Assembly: GCA_965233625.1 (NCBI GenBank)
Contig: OZ247499.1
Span: forward strand, 5,518,001 to 5,582,000
Length of the DNA: 64,000 bases
Origin: G965233625 sp965233625
Lineage (GTDB): Bacteria; Planctomycetota; Planctomycetia; Pirellulales; Pirellulaceae
Reading direction: 5' to 3'
Positions 1 through 9,395 of this stretch are shown here, piece after piece. The notes below the pieces were generated by a model. That model searched no databases, was not told the DNA's origin, and saw only the letters and a program-made list of their open reading frames with translations. A program made the translations under genes and the position numbers. Positions within the stretch are counted from its first letter, which is position 1. Every line of letters begins with the position of its first letter.

Positions 1-150
1 CTGATGTTCGACACGGAAACACTCGCGGGGCTTTCGCTTTACAAACCTTCACTGCTGCTGTGCTGGACCATTGCCGGCGCCTTTGCAGCCGTCACGTTCG
101 TGGCTGCCTGGTGGATTGCCGGGCAACGGACTCAAGGAGACATGCTATGA
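1..150 (+). CDS. C-terminal tail of a membrane protein (partial)
   Basis: The reading frame is open from the first base and stops with TGA at 148-150. It gives 49 residues with one clear transmembrane helix near the end (SLLLCWTIAGAFAAVTFVAAWW) and a short polar tail. The stop overlaps the ATG of the SCO gene in an ATGA arrangement, so the two are translationally coupled. The neighbours (SCO, DUF420) suggest a cytochrome-oxidase assembly cluster, where an ABC-type permease or oxidase subunit would be expected. Too little of the protein is present to name the family. Confidence 0.6.
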   Translation: MMFDTETLAGLSLYKPSLLLCWTIAGAFAAVTFVAAWWIAGQRTQGDML

Positions 151-944
151 ATAAAGCCGTTGCAATCGCGCTTGCCGTGGTGCTGCTGGCCGGAGGCGTG
201 CTGGCTATCGGCACAGCCGCCATGATGATGAACCGCAAGCAGAAACCCGAAGGACCTGCCACAAAGTACATCACCAAAACCGTTACCTACGACCTGCCGC
301 CCGAAGCCAACAGCCCGGAGCAGCTGAAACGCTACACCCTGATGGAGCGCAGCGGCGAACCGTTCAAATCGGAACAGCTCGAGGGCAGCGTCCACGTGGT
401 CAGTTTCTTCTTCGCCCGTTGCCCTGCCGAGTGCTGGAAGCTGAATCAGCAGGTGTCTGAACTGGCGCGGCGTTACGGCCCCAAGGGCGTGAAGTTCGTC
501 AGCATCACGGTGGACCCGCAGAACGATTCACCCGACCGGCTGGCCGAATACGCAGACCGCTTGAACGCCGATGCAGACCAATGGAAATTTCTGACCGGCG
601 ATCTGGACTACATCAGCCGCATCGGCCGCGAAATCTACATGCTGCCCGTCGCCCGGAAGTCGCACACCAAACGGCTGCTGGTCTTTGATAAATGGGGCCA
701 GCAACGCGGCGCCTACCGCTTTGACGAAGGCGATCAGATCGCCGAGATGCGGCTGCAACTGGTGAAGCTACTGGCCGAAACCAAAGCGCCTGAAGTGGAA
801 ACGCCGCTCGAAAAAGAAGTCCGCGAAGCCATCGAACGTGAAGACGCTGAAGAAGACGCCCCCATCCCGCTGATCCCCGCCAAAGTCACACCCGCACCGG
901 ACAACGACACCCCTGAAGAAGCAACCGCCGCCGATGCCGGATAG
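147..944 (+). CDS. SCO1/SenC-family cytochrome oxidase copper chaperone
   Basis: SCO proteins are membrane-anchored thioredoxin-fold copper proteins that help assemble the CuA site of cytochrome c oxidase. The 265-residue product has an N-terminal anchor (about residues 4-28). It carries the copper motif CPAEC (C92 and C96), an SITVDP segment at D123-P124, and a histidine in KSHTKRLLVFD (H173), which together match the C-x3-C...H copper site. The C-terminus adds an acidic, proline-rich tail of about 45 residues outside the fold. The ATG at 147 was chosen because it overlaps the upstream stop (ATGA); the longer frame from 60 would lie inside the upstream gene. A DUF420 gene follows, which fits an oxidase-assembly operon. 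Confidence 0.9.
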   Translation: MNKAVAIALAVVLLAGGVLAIGTAAMMMNRKQKPEGPATKYITKTVTYDLPPEANSPEQLKRYTLMERSGEPFKSEQLEGSVHVVSFFFARCPAECWKLNQQVSELARRYGPKGVKFVSITVDPQNDSPDRLAEYADRLNADADQWKFLTGDLDYISRIGREIYMLPVARKSHTKRLLVFDKWGQQRGAYRFDEGDQIAEMRLQLVKLLAETKAPEVETPLEKEVREAIEREDAEEDAPIPLIPAKVTPAPDNDTPEEATAADAG

Positions 945-986
945 TCGCCGCCTGCCTTAACCACATACACGCCGGAACCGTTTGTT

Positions 987-1421
987 TTGGATAAGATCGT
1001 TCCCTATCTGCCGCACTTCAATGCGTCGCTGAATACGCTGGCGACGGTGCTGCTTGTGGCAGGCTATGTGCTGATCAAAATGCGGCGCGAAACGGCGCAT
1101 AAATGGGCGATGCTGTCCTGCTTCGGCGTTTCGACGGTGTTCTTAATCAGCTATCTGATTTATCACTCGCAGACGCTGAGCAAGAAGTTTCCTTTAGATA
1201 CGCCGACTGCCGTGCGGTACTTCTACTACGGCATGCTGCTGACGCATGTGGTGCTGGCTGCAACGGTTCCGTTCCTGGCCATTGCCACCATCTACTTCGC
1301 CCTGCGGGACCAGCGGCGACGGCATCTGGCGGTGGCGAAGTTCACGTTCCCGATCTGGCTGTACGTTTCCATCACGGGCGTGGGCGTGTACTTGATGCTC
1401 TACCAATTTTACGCCCGGTAA
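987..1421 (+). CDS. DUF420 membrane protein (CtaM-like)
   Basis: This 144-residue protein has four predicted transmembrane helices and the character of DUF420 proteins, which lie beside haem-copper oxidase genes. A member of the family (CtaM) is needed for oxidase maturation in Gram-positive bacteria. Conserved-looking features are the N-terminal LPHFNASLNTLAT segment, histidines at the helix ends (ISYLIYHSQT, LLTHVVLA), and the final LYVSITGVGVYLMLY helix. The start is TTG at 987; the next in-frame Met lies after the first helix. It follows the SCO gene by 42 bp and is probably in the same operon. The next gene is convergent. Confidence 0.85.
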   Translation: MDKIVPYLPHFNASLNTLATVLLVAGYVLIKMRRETAHKWAMLSCFGVSTVFLISYLIYHSQTLSKKFPLDTPTAVRYFYYGMLLTHVVLAATVPFLAIATIYFALRDQRRRHLAVAKFTFPIWLYVSITGVGVYLMLYQFYAR

Positions 1422-1448
1422 CGCCAACGCCCGTTTTCCGTCTTTGCG

Positions 1449-2720
1449 CTACTGCACGCAGAAAAGCGTTTCGACGCCGCGTAGCAGCAGGCGGTTGCCG
1501 GCGGGTACGGGTGAGGCGATGATCGATTCGCCCATGTCGTTCTGGCTGAGCAGCTTGAAGCCATCTTCGATACCGGCCACAAACACCGTGCCGTCCTCAC
1601 GCGCAGCGTACAGCTTGCCGCCGGCAATCAGTGGCGAGGCGTAGAATTTATGGCGGCTTTTGGGCAGCTTCTCCGACCAGACGGTCTTGCCTGTTTCCGG
1701 GTCAAGACACGTTACTAAGCCCTGATCGCCCACCAGATAAACCTTGCCGTTATAGGCGACGGGCGAAGGTACGAAGGTGCCAATGTCGTCGCGCTTCCAG
1801 ATGCGGCTCTTCCGCGTTACGTCGCCTTCGCCTTGCAGCCGGATGCCGTGCAGACGCGGGATGCCGCGATCGTTCCGCCCGAACGGCACGACGGCGACAC
1901 CGCCACTGATAACCGGCGTGGCAATCGACGGCCACAGGCGATTCTTCTCCGGGTTGAAGTCGCCGCAGGTCCAGATCACCTTGCCGTCTTCCACGCGATG
2001 AATCGTCAGGTGCTGTCCACCCCAGACCAGCAGTGCTTCGGCGCCGTTGTACTCGATCACCACGGGCGTGGCGTAACCGTGGTCGCCTTCGGTGGGTGTC
2101 TTATAGTTGCGGGGCGTCTTCCACTTCAGCTCTCCGGAATTCTTATCAAACGCCGCCAGCCACGATTCTCCTTTGTGCATCCGCGTGGCAACCACATACT
2201 GGCTGGTCAGCACGGGCGAAGATCCATGATCCCAGAACAACGTGTCCGGGCCGTATCGCTCGACCAGATTGGTCTGCCAGCGGATGGTTCCATCGAGATT
2301 GACGGCAGCCAGCGCGCCGCTTTTGTACGAAACGAAAACACCTTTGCCATCGGTCACGGGCGAAGGGTTCGAGCCAGAGCCATTACGATGCTTGCCGGGT
2401 TTCTCTTTGCCAAATTCCGTCATCCACAGCTTCTTGCCCGCCAGATCAAACGCCAGCAGCGCGTCGCGTCCTTCCGCGGGCGCCGTCAGATAAATCACAC
2501 CGTTGTGCACAACCGGCGTGGAGCAACCTTTGCCCGGCAGCTTCTGCTTCCAGAGCACGCGGGTGCTATCGAATTCTGCCGGATAATCACCCGTGGCGAT
2601 GCTGCCGTTGTTTTCAGGGCCACGCCAGCGGGGCCAGTTGGCGTCGTTTTCGGCAGCCGTCGAAAGCTGACCGGCCATTAGTAACGCGGGCAACGCGAAC
2701 ATGATAAGGCGGGATGTCAT
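1449..2720 (-). CDS. Secreted PQQ-like beta-propeller repeat protein
   Basis: The 423-residue protein starts with a signal peptide (MTSRLIMFALPALLMAGQLSTAAEN). It then has repeated blade motifs of the PQQ/pyrrolo-quinoline type, such as GVIYLTAPAEGRDALLAFDLAGKKLW, GKGVFVSYKSGALAAVNLDGTIRW and GKVYLVGDQGLVTCLDPETGKTVW. Proteins of this sort are common in planctomycetes as outer-membrane-associated or periplasmic propellers. Without dehydrogenase catalytic residues, an enzyme activity cannot be claimed. An N-terminal WPRWRGPENNG motif is typical of the planctomycete subgroup. The gene lies 71 bp downstream of a histidine kinase on the same strand; a functional link is unproven. Confidence 0.88.
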   Translation of the reverse strand: MTSRLIMFALPALLMAGQLSTAAENDANWPRWRGPENNGSIATGDYPAEFDSTRVLWKQKLPGKGCSTPVVHNGVIYLTAPAEGRDALLAFDLAGKKLWMTEFGKEKPGKHRNGSGSNPSPVTDGKGVFVSYKSGALAAVNLDGTIRWQTNLVERYGPDTLFWDHGSSPVLTSQYVVATRMHKGESWLAAFDKNSGELKWKTPRNYKTPTEGDHGYATPVVIEYNGAEALLVWGGQHLTIHRVEDGKVIWTCGDFNPEKNRLWPSIATPVISGGVAVVPFGRNDRGIPRLHGIRLQGEGDVTRKSRIWKRDDIGTFVPSPVAYNGKVYLVGDQGLVTCLDPETGKTVWSEKLPKSRHKFYASPLIAGGKLYAAREDGTVFVAGIEDGFKLLSQNDMGESIIASPVPAGNRLLLRGVETLFCVQ

Positions 2721-2791
2721 AACAGTTTTCTCTTGAAATAAGGGTGATTGCCTGGGCTGAATGCCAGGGCAGATTGCCAGCGCAGAGGCCG

Positions 2792-3517
2792 CTAGCCGAT
2801 CCGCAAGGCGGTAGGAAATTCTAGCGTGAACTGAGTGCCGACGCCCGTTTCACTTTTAACGCTGATGCCGCCTCCATGCGCTTCGATAATCTTCCGCGCA
2901 GTCGGCAGCCCCAGTCCGGAGCCGCCCGGCTTGGTCGAGTAGAACGCGTCGAACATATTGCGTGCGGCTTTGTCGGGAATGCCTTCGCCGGTATCAATCA
3001 GATCCAGCGCTACGCCATTGCGGATCATCCGCGTGCGGGCAATCAGCTGACCGCCGGCGGGCATCGCTTCGAGTGCGTTTTTGACCAGATTGACGAGCGC
3101 CGCCTGCAGCGTCTCACCTTCCAGCAGAACATGCGGCAGACCATCTTCCAGGTAGCGTCTTATCTCTACGCCGGTGCTTTCCGCCTGCGGCTCGTACAGA
3201 TCCAGCACGGCTTCAATCTGCAGGTTCAGATCGCCTGGTTTCAATTCCAGATCGCGGAGACGGGCGAAGCGGAGAAAATCGTTGAGCAGGTTTTCCAGCC
3301 GGCCGCACTGCCGGTGCACCACTTCCACACGGTTCAGCGCACGCGGCTCCACGCCGGCGTCTTGCAGATCTTCCGAAAGAAGATCCATATTCATCCGGAT
3401 CACCGAGAGCGGGTTTTTAATCTCATGCGCCAGTGAACCGGCCAGCTGCGCCAGCTCGCTGTATTCAGCGCGCAGGCGCCGTTCGAGATCTTCGTCCATC
3501 TGATCGTGTGCCGTCAT
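2792..3517 (-). CDS. Soluble sensor histidine kinase (NtrB/HisKA type)
   Basis: The 241-residue protein has the core of a two-component kinase and nothing else. It contains a HisKA dimerisation helix with H-box LAHEIKNPLS (phospho-acceptor H31), N-box LVNLVKNALEAM, G1 box DTGEGIPD and G2 box GGSGLGLPTARKI. There is no transmembrane segment and no PAS or GAF sensor, only about 25 residues before the H-box, so its signal must come from a partner protein. No response regulator lies beside it. It is separated by an intrinsic terminator from the upstream coiled-coil gene, so it probably has its own promoter. Confidence 0.88.
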   Translation of the reverse strand: MTAHDQMDEDLERRLRAEYSELAQLAGSLAHEIKNPLSVIRMNMDLLSEDLQDAGVEPRALNRVEVVHRQCGRLENLLNDFLRFARLRDLELKPGDLNLQIEAVLDLYEPQAESTGVEIRRYLEDGLPHVLLEGETLQAALVNLVKNALEAMPAGGQLIARTRMIRNGVALDLIDTGEGIPDKAARNMFDAFYSTKPGGSGLGLPTARKIIEAHGGGISVKSETGVGTQFTLEFPTALRIG

Positions 3518-3540
3518 GATTTCTGAATACTTACCTGCAA

Positions 3541-3573
3541 TTAAAAAAGCACGACAGCCGGAGCGGTCGTGCC
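3541..3573 (-). terminator. Rho-independent terminator after the coiled-coil gene
   Basis: On the minus strand a 7-bp perfect stem (GCACGAC/GTCGTGC, 3550-3556 with 3567-3573, 10-nt GC-rich loop) is followed directly by TTTTTTAAT. It lies 36 bp past the stop of the 3609-4388 gene and just before the histidine kinase start, so it should end transcription from the gene cluster above. Confidence 0.85.
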
Positions 3574-3608
3574 TGGGTCAAACCTGGTTCGAACCTTCCG
3601 CGGCGGCG

Positions 3609-4388
3609 TTATTTCTTCGCGCTGCGTTTCTTTGCAGCGGCTGCCCGCTCAGCTTCGCGTTTCTTGCGGAACGCTTCTAGCTTAGCAGCCGCTTCGGCTT
3701 TCCGCTTGGCGACGGTTTTCTTCTGATCTGCGGAAAGCAGATTTTCGACGCTGGTAGCATAGCTTTCGCGGATCTTGTCTGTCTGCTCGCGGATCTCACG
3801 CATCTTCTCGCTCAGCTTTTTGTACTCGTCGTACTTGGCTTGCAGTGCGGCGTCCTGCTTCTTCTTCAAAGCCTGAATCTGCTGCAGCTGCTTTTCGTCC
3901 ACCAGATCCTGCACCAGACGCGGCGCCTGCGAACGTAGCCGTGCAACCGCGTGCTTCTTGGCGCGTTCAGCCAGCTCGGCTTCGCGTTTCTTCTTGGCTT
4001 CTTCTAGTTGCTTCTGACGCTCGGCTTCCTGCTGCTTCTTGCGGGCTTCGAATTCCTTCTTCTTCTTCGCATCGGCTTCGCGCTTCTTCTGTTCGTCCGC
4101 TTCGCGTTTCTTTTTGGCTTCGGCGTCACGTTTGCGCTGGTCTTTGGCTTTGTCCTCGGCTTTTTTACGGGCCAGTTCTGCTTCGCGTTTCCGGTCTTCC
4201 GCTGTCTTTTTGGCTTTGCTCTGCGCATCGTCGCGTTTCTTGACAGCCGGCTTCACCTTCGCGGGCTTTACGGCGGGCTCTTTCTTTTTAACATCCGGTT
4301 TAGGCGTCTTCTTGTCCGTGGCATGGGAAGGCGCCGCCAGGGCGAGCGAACAGACAGTGACGGCAAGCAATAGTGAAATACGGATCAT
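3609..4388 (-). CDS. Secreted lysine/alanine-rich coiled-coil protein
   Basis: The 259-residue product has a signal peptide (MIRISLLLAVTVCSLALAAPSHA). A very basic low-complexity region rich in K, R, E and A follows (about residues 25-145, many AKKK/REAE/EARKK repeats), predicted to form a long charged coiled coil. A second helical segment (about 150-230) contains ALKKKQDAALQAKYDEYKKLSEKMREIREQTDKI, which resembles the small helical proteins of planctomycetes that sit in the periplasm. No enzyme motif is visible. The protein could bind polyanions or act as a structural element, but this is inference only. It is 140 bp downstream of the large ThuA/PVC gene on the same strand and ends in a strong terminator. 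Confidence 0.75.
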   Translation of the reverse strand: MIRISLLLAVTVCSLALAAPSHATDKKTPKPDVKKKEPAVKPAKVKPAVKKRDDAQSKAKKTAEDRKREAELARKKAEDKAKDQRKRDAEAKKKREADEQKKREADAKKKKEFEARKKQQEAERQKQLEEAKKKREAELAERAKKHAVARLRSQAPRLVQDLVDEKQLQQIQALKKKQDAALQAKYDEYKKLSEKMREIREQTDKIRESYATSVENLLSADQKKTVAKRKAEAAAKLEAFRKKREAERAAAAKKRSAKK

Positions 4389-4528
4389 CGAACGGCTCCT
4401 GAAAGGAAGTGGGTGGGAGTGGCGATAAGTCGCCGCTTCGGAGGGAACGCCGGATTGTAGCGAAGCATCTGCCGCGCAGCAACGAAAATCGTGCCGGTGC
4501 TGCGCGGTTACTTTTCTGCCTCTGCCGC

Positions 4529-7500
4529 TTACTTCGCCAGCGATTGCAGGTAGTCCAGCAGCGCGGAGAATTCCTTCACCGTAAGATCATTCGCCAGCCC
4601 TTCGGGCATCAGCGAAACCGATTGCTTCACGCGTTCTTCGATCTCACCCGCAGGCAACACATGCTCTTTGCCTTCTTTGTCGCGGATGATTACCTGACCG
4701 GCTTCTTCCTTAGTGACAAAACCTGTCATCAGCTGACCGTCTTCCATCACGAAGAGATTGGTGACGAAGCCCTGCGCGATCGACTTGCCAGGCATCAACA
4801 CCGCCTCAGCAAGCTGATTACGTTTATAAGTCTTCGCGACCAGCGGTAGATACGGCCCGCGTTGCGGTTCCGAAGCGTCCACGGTATGGCACTTATTACA
4901 TTGCAGCCGGGCGAACACTTTGACGCCCATCTCTGCGTTATCGCCACGCTGGGCGACCTTGGCAAGGATGGCGTCGGGCTTCATGCCGGCCAGCTTCGGC
5001 CCGGATGTGGCGCCGGTTTCGATGCCCCACTCGCTTAGCGTCTGACGGGCTGCTTTGGCGGCGGCAGCATCGTCGCCCGTGGCAGCGGCGCGGATCTCTG
5101 GCAGCAGCAACCGCTGATTGGTGGCCAGCGAAGCACGGATCAGCTGCAAGCGCCGCGCCGGCTGTTTCCAGCCTTCACGCACGCTCGCAAGCGCCCGAGC
5201 AGCAACCTTGTTGTTGCCTGACGCCAGTTCCAGAATACCGGCATCGGCCCAGGTAGCCGTCTGGTTCTGCGACTGCGAAGCCGTTGCCAACAGCGTTTCC
5301 AGTTGAGGAACCAGCGTCTTGGCCCGCAGGAAATTGGCCCGCGCCTGTTGCGACGCCTTCGACTTCTTGCCCGCTGGCAGGCGGGACAGCCCCAGCATTG
5401 CAGACTGGAACGCATCCTTACCATCCGCGCGAAGCAGCGCCATCACGGCGCCGCCACGCACTTCTGCGTCGATGGTGTCGTCAGCCGCAGCGCGTGCCAG
5501 CAGGGGTATCGCCTTGCCGGGAATCTCACTGCCACCGCCGGCAAACTGCGCGACAACGACCGGCAGCAACGACTTGTCGCTTTCAGCAGCCGTCAGCATC
5601 GCCAAGGTAGCGTTCTTAAGTTCAACCCGGTGGCGGCTGAGTTGTTTTATCAGCGGCGCTGCGTTGTTGCCCGCGTTGTTCAATGCGGCGGTCAGCGCCA
5701 CAGCGATGCGTGAAGATTCAGCCCATGTTTCCGGCTGATAATACGGCCCGCGTGTATCCGGCCGCGTGCCCCAGCTTTTGCCGGTCCATTCCCCTTCCAC
5801 AAAGTACAGCCTGCACAGCGCGGTAAACAGCTCCACCTTGCGGGCCGGATCATCCGCCGCTTCCAGACGCGAAATCAGTGCGGCCACTACACCGTCGTTG
5901 TGCATTCCCTGCAATGCCCGCAAAGCCATGATCCGCTGCCGCGCCGTGGCGTTCTCTTCATCCAAAGCCGTCAGGCAAGCTTCGCTGGCTTGGAGAGAAA
6001 TCATGACGTGCACGGCCGTATGTGACACAATCGCGTCACTGTCGGTCAGCAGCGGAATAACGACCGGCGCCAGCTTTTTGTCACCCAGCCGGGCGATGGC
6101 GATGGCCGATTGCAGCCGCACGCGTGGATTTTTATCCGCGGCGCCTTTCACCAGCAACGCGGCGTCAAAACCTTTCAGTTCCTGTTTGTTGTCGGTCAGA
6201 ATCCGCACCACATATTCGCGGACCGCAGCATCTTCAAACAACGACGCGACGAACAGATGCGAACTGGCGCCCTGGGCAAGCTTCAACGTGAACAACGCCG
6301 CAACGCGTACTGGCAAGTCCTGCTTACCGTCTGCGGCGACGGCCTGAATCGCTTCGATCTCCGCGGGCTTTAACTCACGCGAGATCAGTTCCCGCTGTGC
6401 TGCCAGCCGGCGCCGGTGGCTGGGTGATTGCAGAAGCTGAACCAGTTCTGCGGTGCTGGCTTTCGCCGGCGCGGGCATTGGTTCTGGCTTGTAACCTTTG
6501 GGCGTAACCTGTACCAGATAGCCCACGTTGTCGCCCGCGTATTTGAACGTGGCGCCTTTCCAGCTTGTCGCGTAAATGCGGCTGTGCGCGTCGACATCCA
6601 GGTCCGTCGCCCGCGGCAGGCGGATGAACTCTGACTGATCCGCCTTGAACGTGGCGCCGTTGCCGGTCACCTGATGGCGGAAGATGATGCTGCGGCCCCA
6701 GTCGGCGGTATACAACGCATCGCCGTAACCTTTTGGCATGCCGGGTTCTGACATATATAAAGCGCCGCAACCGGAGCCGCCGCCGTAGTCAGCCAGCGGC
6801 TGAATGATCTCTTCGCCAAAGTTCATGTACAGCGATGGATAGCCGTGATGCTCCATACCGCTGAAATGATGCAGCCGGATGTCCCAGCCGCCGCCGTCGT
6901 TGGTGTTGTCGCGGGTAAAGCCGTTCAGCAGCGGGTCGAACGCCGCTTCCAGGATGTTGCGTGTTCCACGCGAATAGACTTCCAGCCCGGTGCCATCGGG
7001 CCGCACCCGCAAGACGCCGCCGCCGCGGAATTGCAGTTTGGTTCCGTCGGCGCCTTCCGCCTGCATCATGCCGAAGTCGCCAATCGCCAGATACAGCCAG
7101 CCATCGATGCCCAGCGTCACACCGTTGCTGGTATGGTCCGCTGGGCGATCTTTGAAGGTGAAGGCGATGTTCTTGACCAGGATCTTCTGCTCGTCCGAAA
7201 CGCCGTCGCCGTCTTTATCAATAAACGCCGACAGATGTGGCGGGTGCATCAGATACAAGCGGTCGCGGTCCCAGACCAGGCCGCGGGGCGAATCAACATC
7301 GGCGATGTACATCTTCGATTCGTCCGCATGACCATCGCCATCCAGATCGCGCAGGCGATATACGCTGCCATGCCGCGGTTTGCGGTCCAGCGAGCCATTC
7401 TTGTCCACCGAGACAAACACGGAGTTATCTTCCGCGGCCGCTGCCACATAAACGGGATAGTTCACCGCAGGCGGCGCCGCGAAGATCTTCGCTTCGAAAC

Positions 7501-8764
7501 CTTCGGGGACCTTCACCTCGCGGAGTAGATCGTTGCGTGGATCAACGCCGGCCAGTTTGGGCTGAATGGTTTCTGTCTTGTCATTGAACAGTTTGAGTTC
7601 CCAGACACTGGCCCAGCTGCCTGCGTCGCAACCCAGATAGGTCAGCCGCACAAAGCGGGTGTTGTCTGCTTCAAATGCATAATCACGTTTCTTGCTGAAC
7701 TGCTGCGAAGCATCGACCAGCGTCTGCCAGGATTTGCCGTCGGCAGATCCTTGCAGCGTGAATTTATAACCGGCGTTGCGGTTCTCCCAGTCAATTTCGC
7801 AGCCGAGCAGCTTCTGCGGTTTGCCCAGGTCCAGCTGCAGCCACTCGTTCAGATTGCCGCCATTGGCGCACCAGCGGGTGCCGGTGCTGCCGTCGACTGC
7901 GTTGGGTGCGAAATTCTTTTTGCTGCTTTCTTCGCTGGAAGCGGTCGCCTTGGCGCCGGCGGCCAGATTCACAGGGACCACCTGCGGAACCGCGGCTTTG
8001 AGATAGTCATCGTTCAGTTTATCGCACGCCCACAACAGACCGCGGGTGATGAGCGTCAGGTATTTATCGTGCGAGACTGTCTCGTTATGGTGGCCGAGTG
8101 TAGTGCCGAATACGCGGGCCTTGCCGTACTGATTGGTCCACACGCACACTTCTTCGTTGCCCTTCTCGCGGTTCTTAGCAGAAGCCAATGGATGCGCCGT
8201 GGGCCAGACTTTTTCGATCCAGTAAAGTTCACCCGCGGGGTTCGCCCAGCCGGCGCCGAAGGTTTTCATCACCGGGTGCGAAGCATCGCGGTTTAATACT
8301 TCATGCGGGTAATGGGCGCCGTGCCGTCGCGACGTGACGCCGCAGAATTTGAACCAGTTATCCGTACCGTCGCGGTAACAGTGCATCGCACAATGCAGCA
8401 CCAGTGCGGGCGTGCCCTCCTGATGCGGCGCCAGCACGCGTTGCGTGTAGGCAGGATCTTTCACATCGGCAAAGCACTCGTCATGGATTACCACATCGTA
8501 GCCCTTGGCCCAGTCCGCCTTGGCGTACAGCGGGATCTTGGCGTTGGTGGCGGAACCACCCTGATGCACGACCGTTACTTCCGCATAGGTGCGGGCCTCG
8601 ATCCCTTTGGCCAGCAGATTTTTCTGCGTTTCGTAATCGTGGCAGCAGCCGCCCGTAACCAGCAGCACTTTCAGCGGTTTCGGCGGCGCGGCCGCGGCGG
8701 AACGGATAAATGTGAACACGCCAGACAGGCAGATGGCGATAGCCAGAAGCGAACGAAGATTCAT
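4529..8764 (-). CDS. ThuA / discoidin / PVC-type haem-binding protein with HEAT repeats and C-terminal cytochrome c
   Basis: The 1411-residue secreted protein (signal peptide to about residue 26) strings together several modules. First is a ThuA-like domain (about 30-250; VLLVTGGCCHDY, ALVLHCAMHCYRD, GHHNETVSHDKYL). A discoidin/F5-8C-type carbohydrate-binding module follows (about 270-400; NEWLQLDLGKPQKLLGCEI). Next comes the planctomycete/verrucomicrobial beta-propeller dehydrogenase-like domain (about 415-770; DLLREVKVPEGFEAKIFA, DLDGDGHADE, HTSNGVTLGIDGWLY). HEAT-like helical repeats (about 790-1270) and a single c-type haem domain with CNKCH near residue 1310 complete it. The family is thought to oxidise sugars or related compounds in the periplasm, passing electrons to the haem, but substrates are unknown. 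ThuA domains are linked to trehalose and other sugar use. Confidence 0.9.
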   Translation of the reverse strand: MNLRSLLAIAICLSGVFTFIRSAAAAPPKPLKVLLVTGGCCHDYETQKNLLAKGIEARTYAEVTVVHQGGSATNAKIPLYAKADWAKGYDVVIHDECFADVKDPAYTQRVLAPHQEGTPALVLHCAMHCYRDGTDNWFKFCGVTSRRHGAHYPHEVLNRDASHPVMKTFGAGWANPAGELYWIEKVWPTAHPLASAKNREKGNEEVCVWTNQYGKARVFGTTLGHHNETVSHDKYLTLITRGLLWACDKLNDDYLKAAVPQVVPVNLAAGAKATASSEESSKKNFAPNAVDGSTGTRWCANGGNLNEWLQLDLGKPQKLLGCEIDWENRNAGYKFTLQGSADGKSWQTLVDASQQFSKKRDYAFEADNTRFVRLTYLGCDAGSWASVWELKLFNDKTETIQPKLAGVDPRNDLLREVKVPEGFEAKIFAAPPAVNYPVYVAAAAEDNSVFVSVDKNGSLDRKPRHGSVYRLRDLDGDGHADESKMYIADVDSPRGLVWDRDRLYLMHPPHLSAFIDKDGDGVSDEQKILVKNIAFTFKDRPADHTSNGVTLGIDGWLYLAIGDFGMMQAEGADGTKLQFRGGGVLRVRPDGTGLEVYSRGTRNILEAAFDPLLNGFTRDNTNDGGGWDIRLHHFSGMEHHGYPSLYMNFGEEIIQPLADYGGGSGCGALYMSEPGMPKGYGDALYTADWGRSIIFRHQVTGNGATFKADQSEFIRLPRATDLDVDAHSRIYATSWKGATFKYAGDNVGYLVQVTPKGYKPEPMPAPAKASTAELVQLLQSPSHRRRLAAQRELISRELKPAEIEAIQAVAADGKQDLPVRVAALFTLKLAQGASSHLFVASLFEDAAVREYVVRILTDNKQELKGFDAALLVKGAADKNPRVRLQSAIAIARLGDKKLAPVVIPLLTDSDAIVSHTAVHVMISLQASEACLTALDEENATARQRIMALRALQGMHNDGVVAALISRLEAADDPARKVELFTALCRLYFVEGEWTGKSWGTRPDTRGPYYQPETWAESSRIAVALTAALNNAGNNAAPLIKQLSRHRVELKNATLAMLTAAESDKSLLPVVVAQFAGGGSEIPGKAIPLLARAAADDTIDAEVRGGAVMALLRADGKDAFQSAMLGLSRLPAGKKSKASQQARANFLRAKTLVPQLETLLATASQSQNQTATWADAGILELASGNNKVAARALASVREGWKQPARRLQLIRASLATNQRLLLPEIRAAATGDDAAAAKAARQTLSEWGIETGATSGPKLAGMKPDAILAKVAQRGDNAEMGVKVFARLQCNKCHTVDASEPQRGPYLPLVAKTYKRNQLAEAVLMPGKSIAQGFVTNLFVMEDGQLMTGFVTKEEAGQVIIRDKEGKEHVLPAGEIEERVKQSVSLMPEGLANDLTVKEFSALLDYLQSLAK

Positions 8765-8934
8765 AGGAGACTTGCGTTAATGGTGTGAGCCCAAAGGGCG
8801 GATTTCAGGTCAGCAAAGGGAGGGTAGCCCAGGTGAATACCGGCGGACTACCAGGCGGCGATAGCCCGCAAACGGGGCGGGGTTATTTTAACACCACCGC
8901 GCCGGTTTTTCATTCCTTCCGGCGACTTCGAGTT

Positions 8935-9309
8935 CTAGTCCAGATCGATCAGTCCAAGTGCGGCGAGACATATCAATGTGAAAATAAACATCGGCCAGAA
9001 GAAGAAAGCACCAAACATGAAGGCCCCGGCAGCCACACGGACGTAGTAGCGGATGTAGCCCAGAGCGAAACTGACCGCGATTCCGATTGCCACGAAAATC
9101 AATCCCGTCGTGATGGCAATCATCGTTTCGGCGATCGCGGCCGATTCAACCGAATACGTCCCCTGAAACGCAGTTGTCAGGTGCCTCCACAGCGCACAAC
9201 AAACTCCCAGGACGACGCTGCAATACGAAACATACAGCAAGACGCCGGTTAGTGAGATCGCGTAACGGGCGTCCCTCTGCGAAGTCCGCTTTCGAACATT
9301 GCCCGCCAT
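8935..9309 (-). CDS. Small hypothetical membrane protein
   Basis: This 124-residue protein has a basic N-terminal tail (MAGNVRKRTSQRDAR) followed by about four hydrophobic helices (TGVLLYVSYCSVVLGVCCAL, ETMIAITTGLIFVAIGIAVSFAL, VAAGAFMFGAFFF, MFIFTLICLAALGLIDL). I do not recognise a family. Positive-inside rules place the N-terminus in the cytoplasm. It stands between the large PVC protein and the SPFH gene, all on the minus strand, with gaps of 170 and 86 bp, so co-transcription is possible but not shown. Confidence 0.6.
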   Translation of the reverse strand: MAGNVRKRTSQRDARYAISLTGVLLYVSYCSVVLGVCCALWRHLTTAFQGTYSVESAAIAETMIAITTGLIFVAIGIAVSFALGYIRYYVRVAAGAFMFGAFFFWPMFIFTLICLAALGLIDLD

Positions 9310-9395
9310 TTCTCTGCTCAGCGCGTTCGCGGAAGTGTCGCTAACAACTGCTCTCTATTTACAGGGTTAGAGAGCAGTAGGATTACAATCCGCTG

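Noticed and set aside
8879..8895. GTTATTTTAAC hairpin after the small membrane protein as terminator
   Set aside because: The stem is short and no T-run follows on the minus strand.
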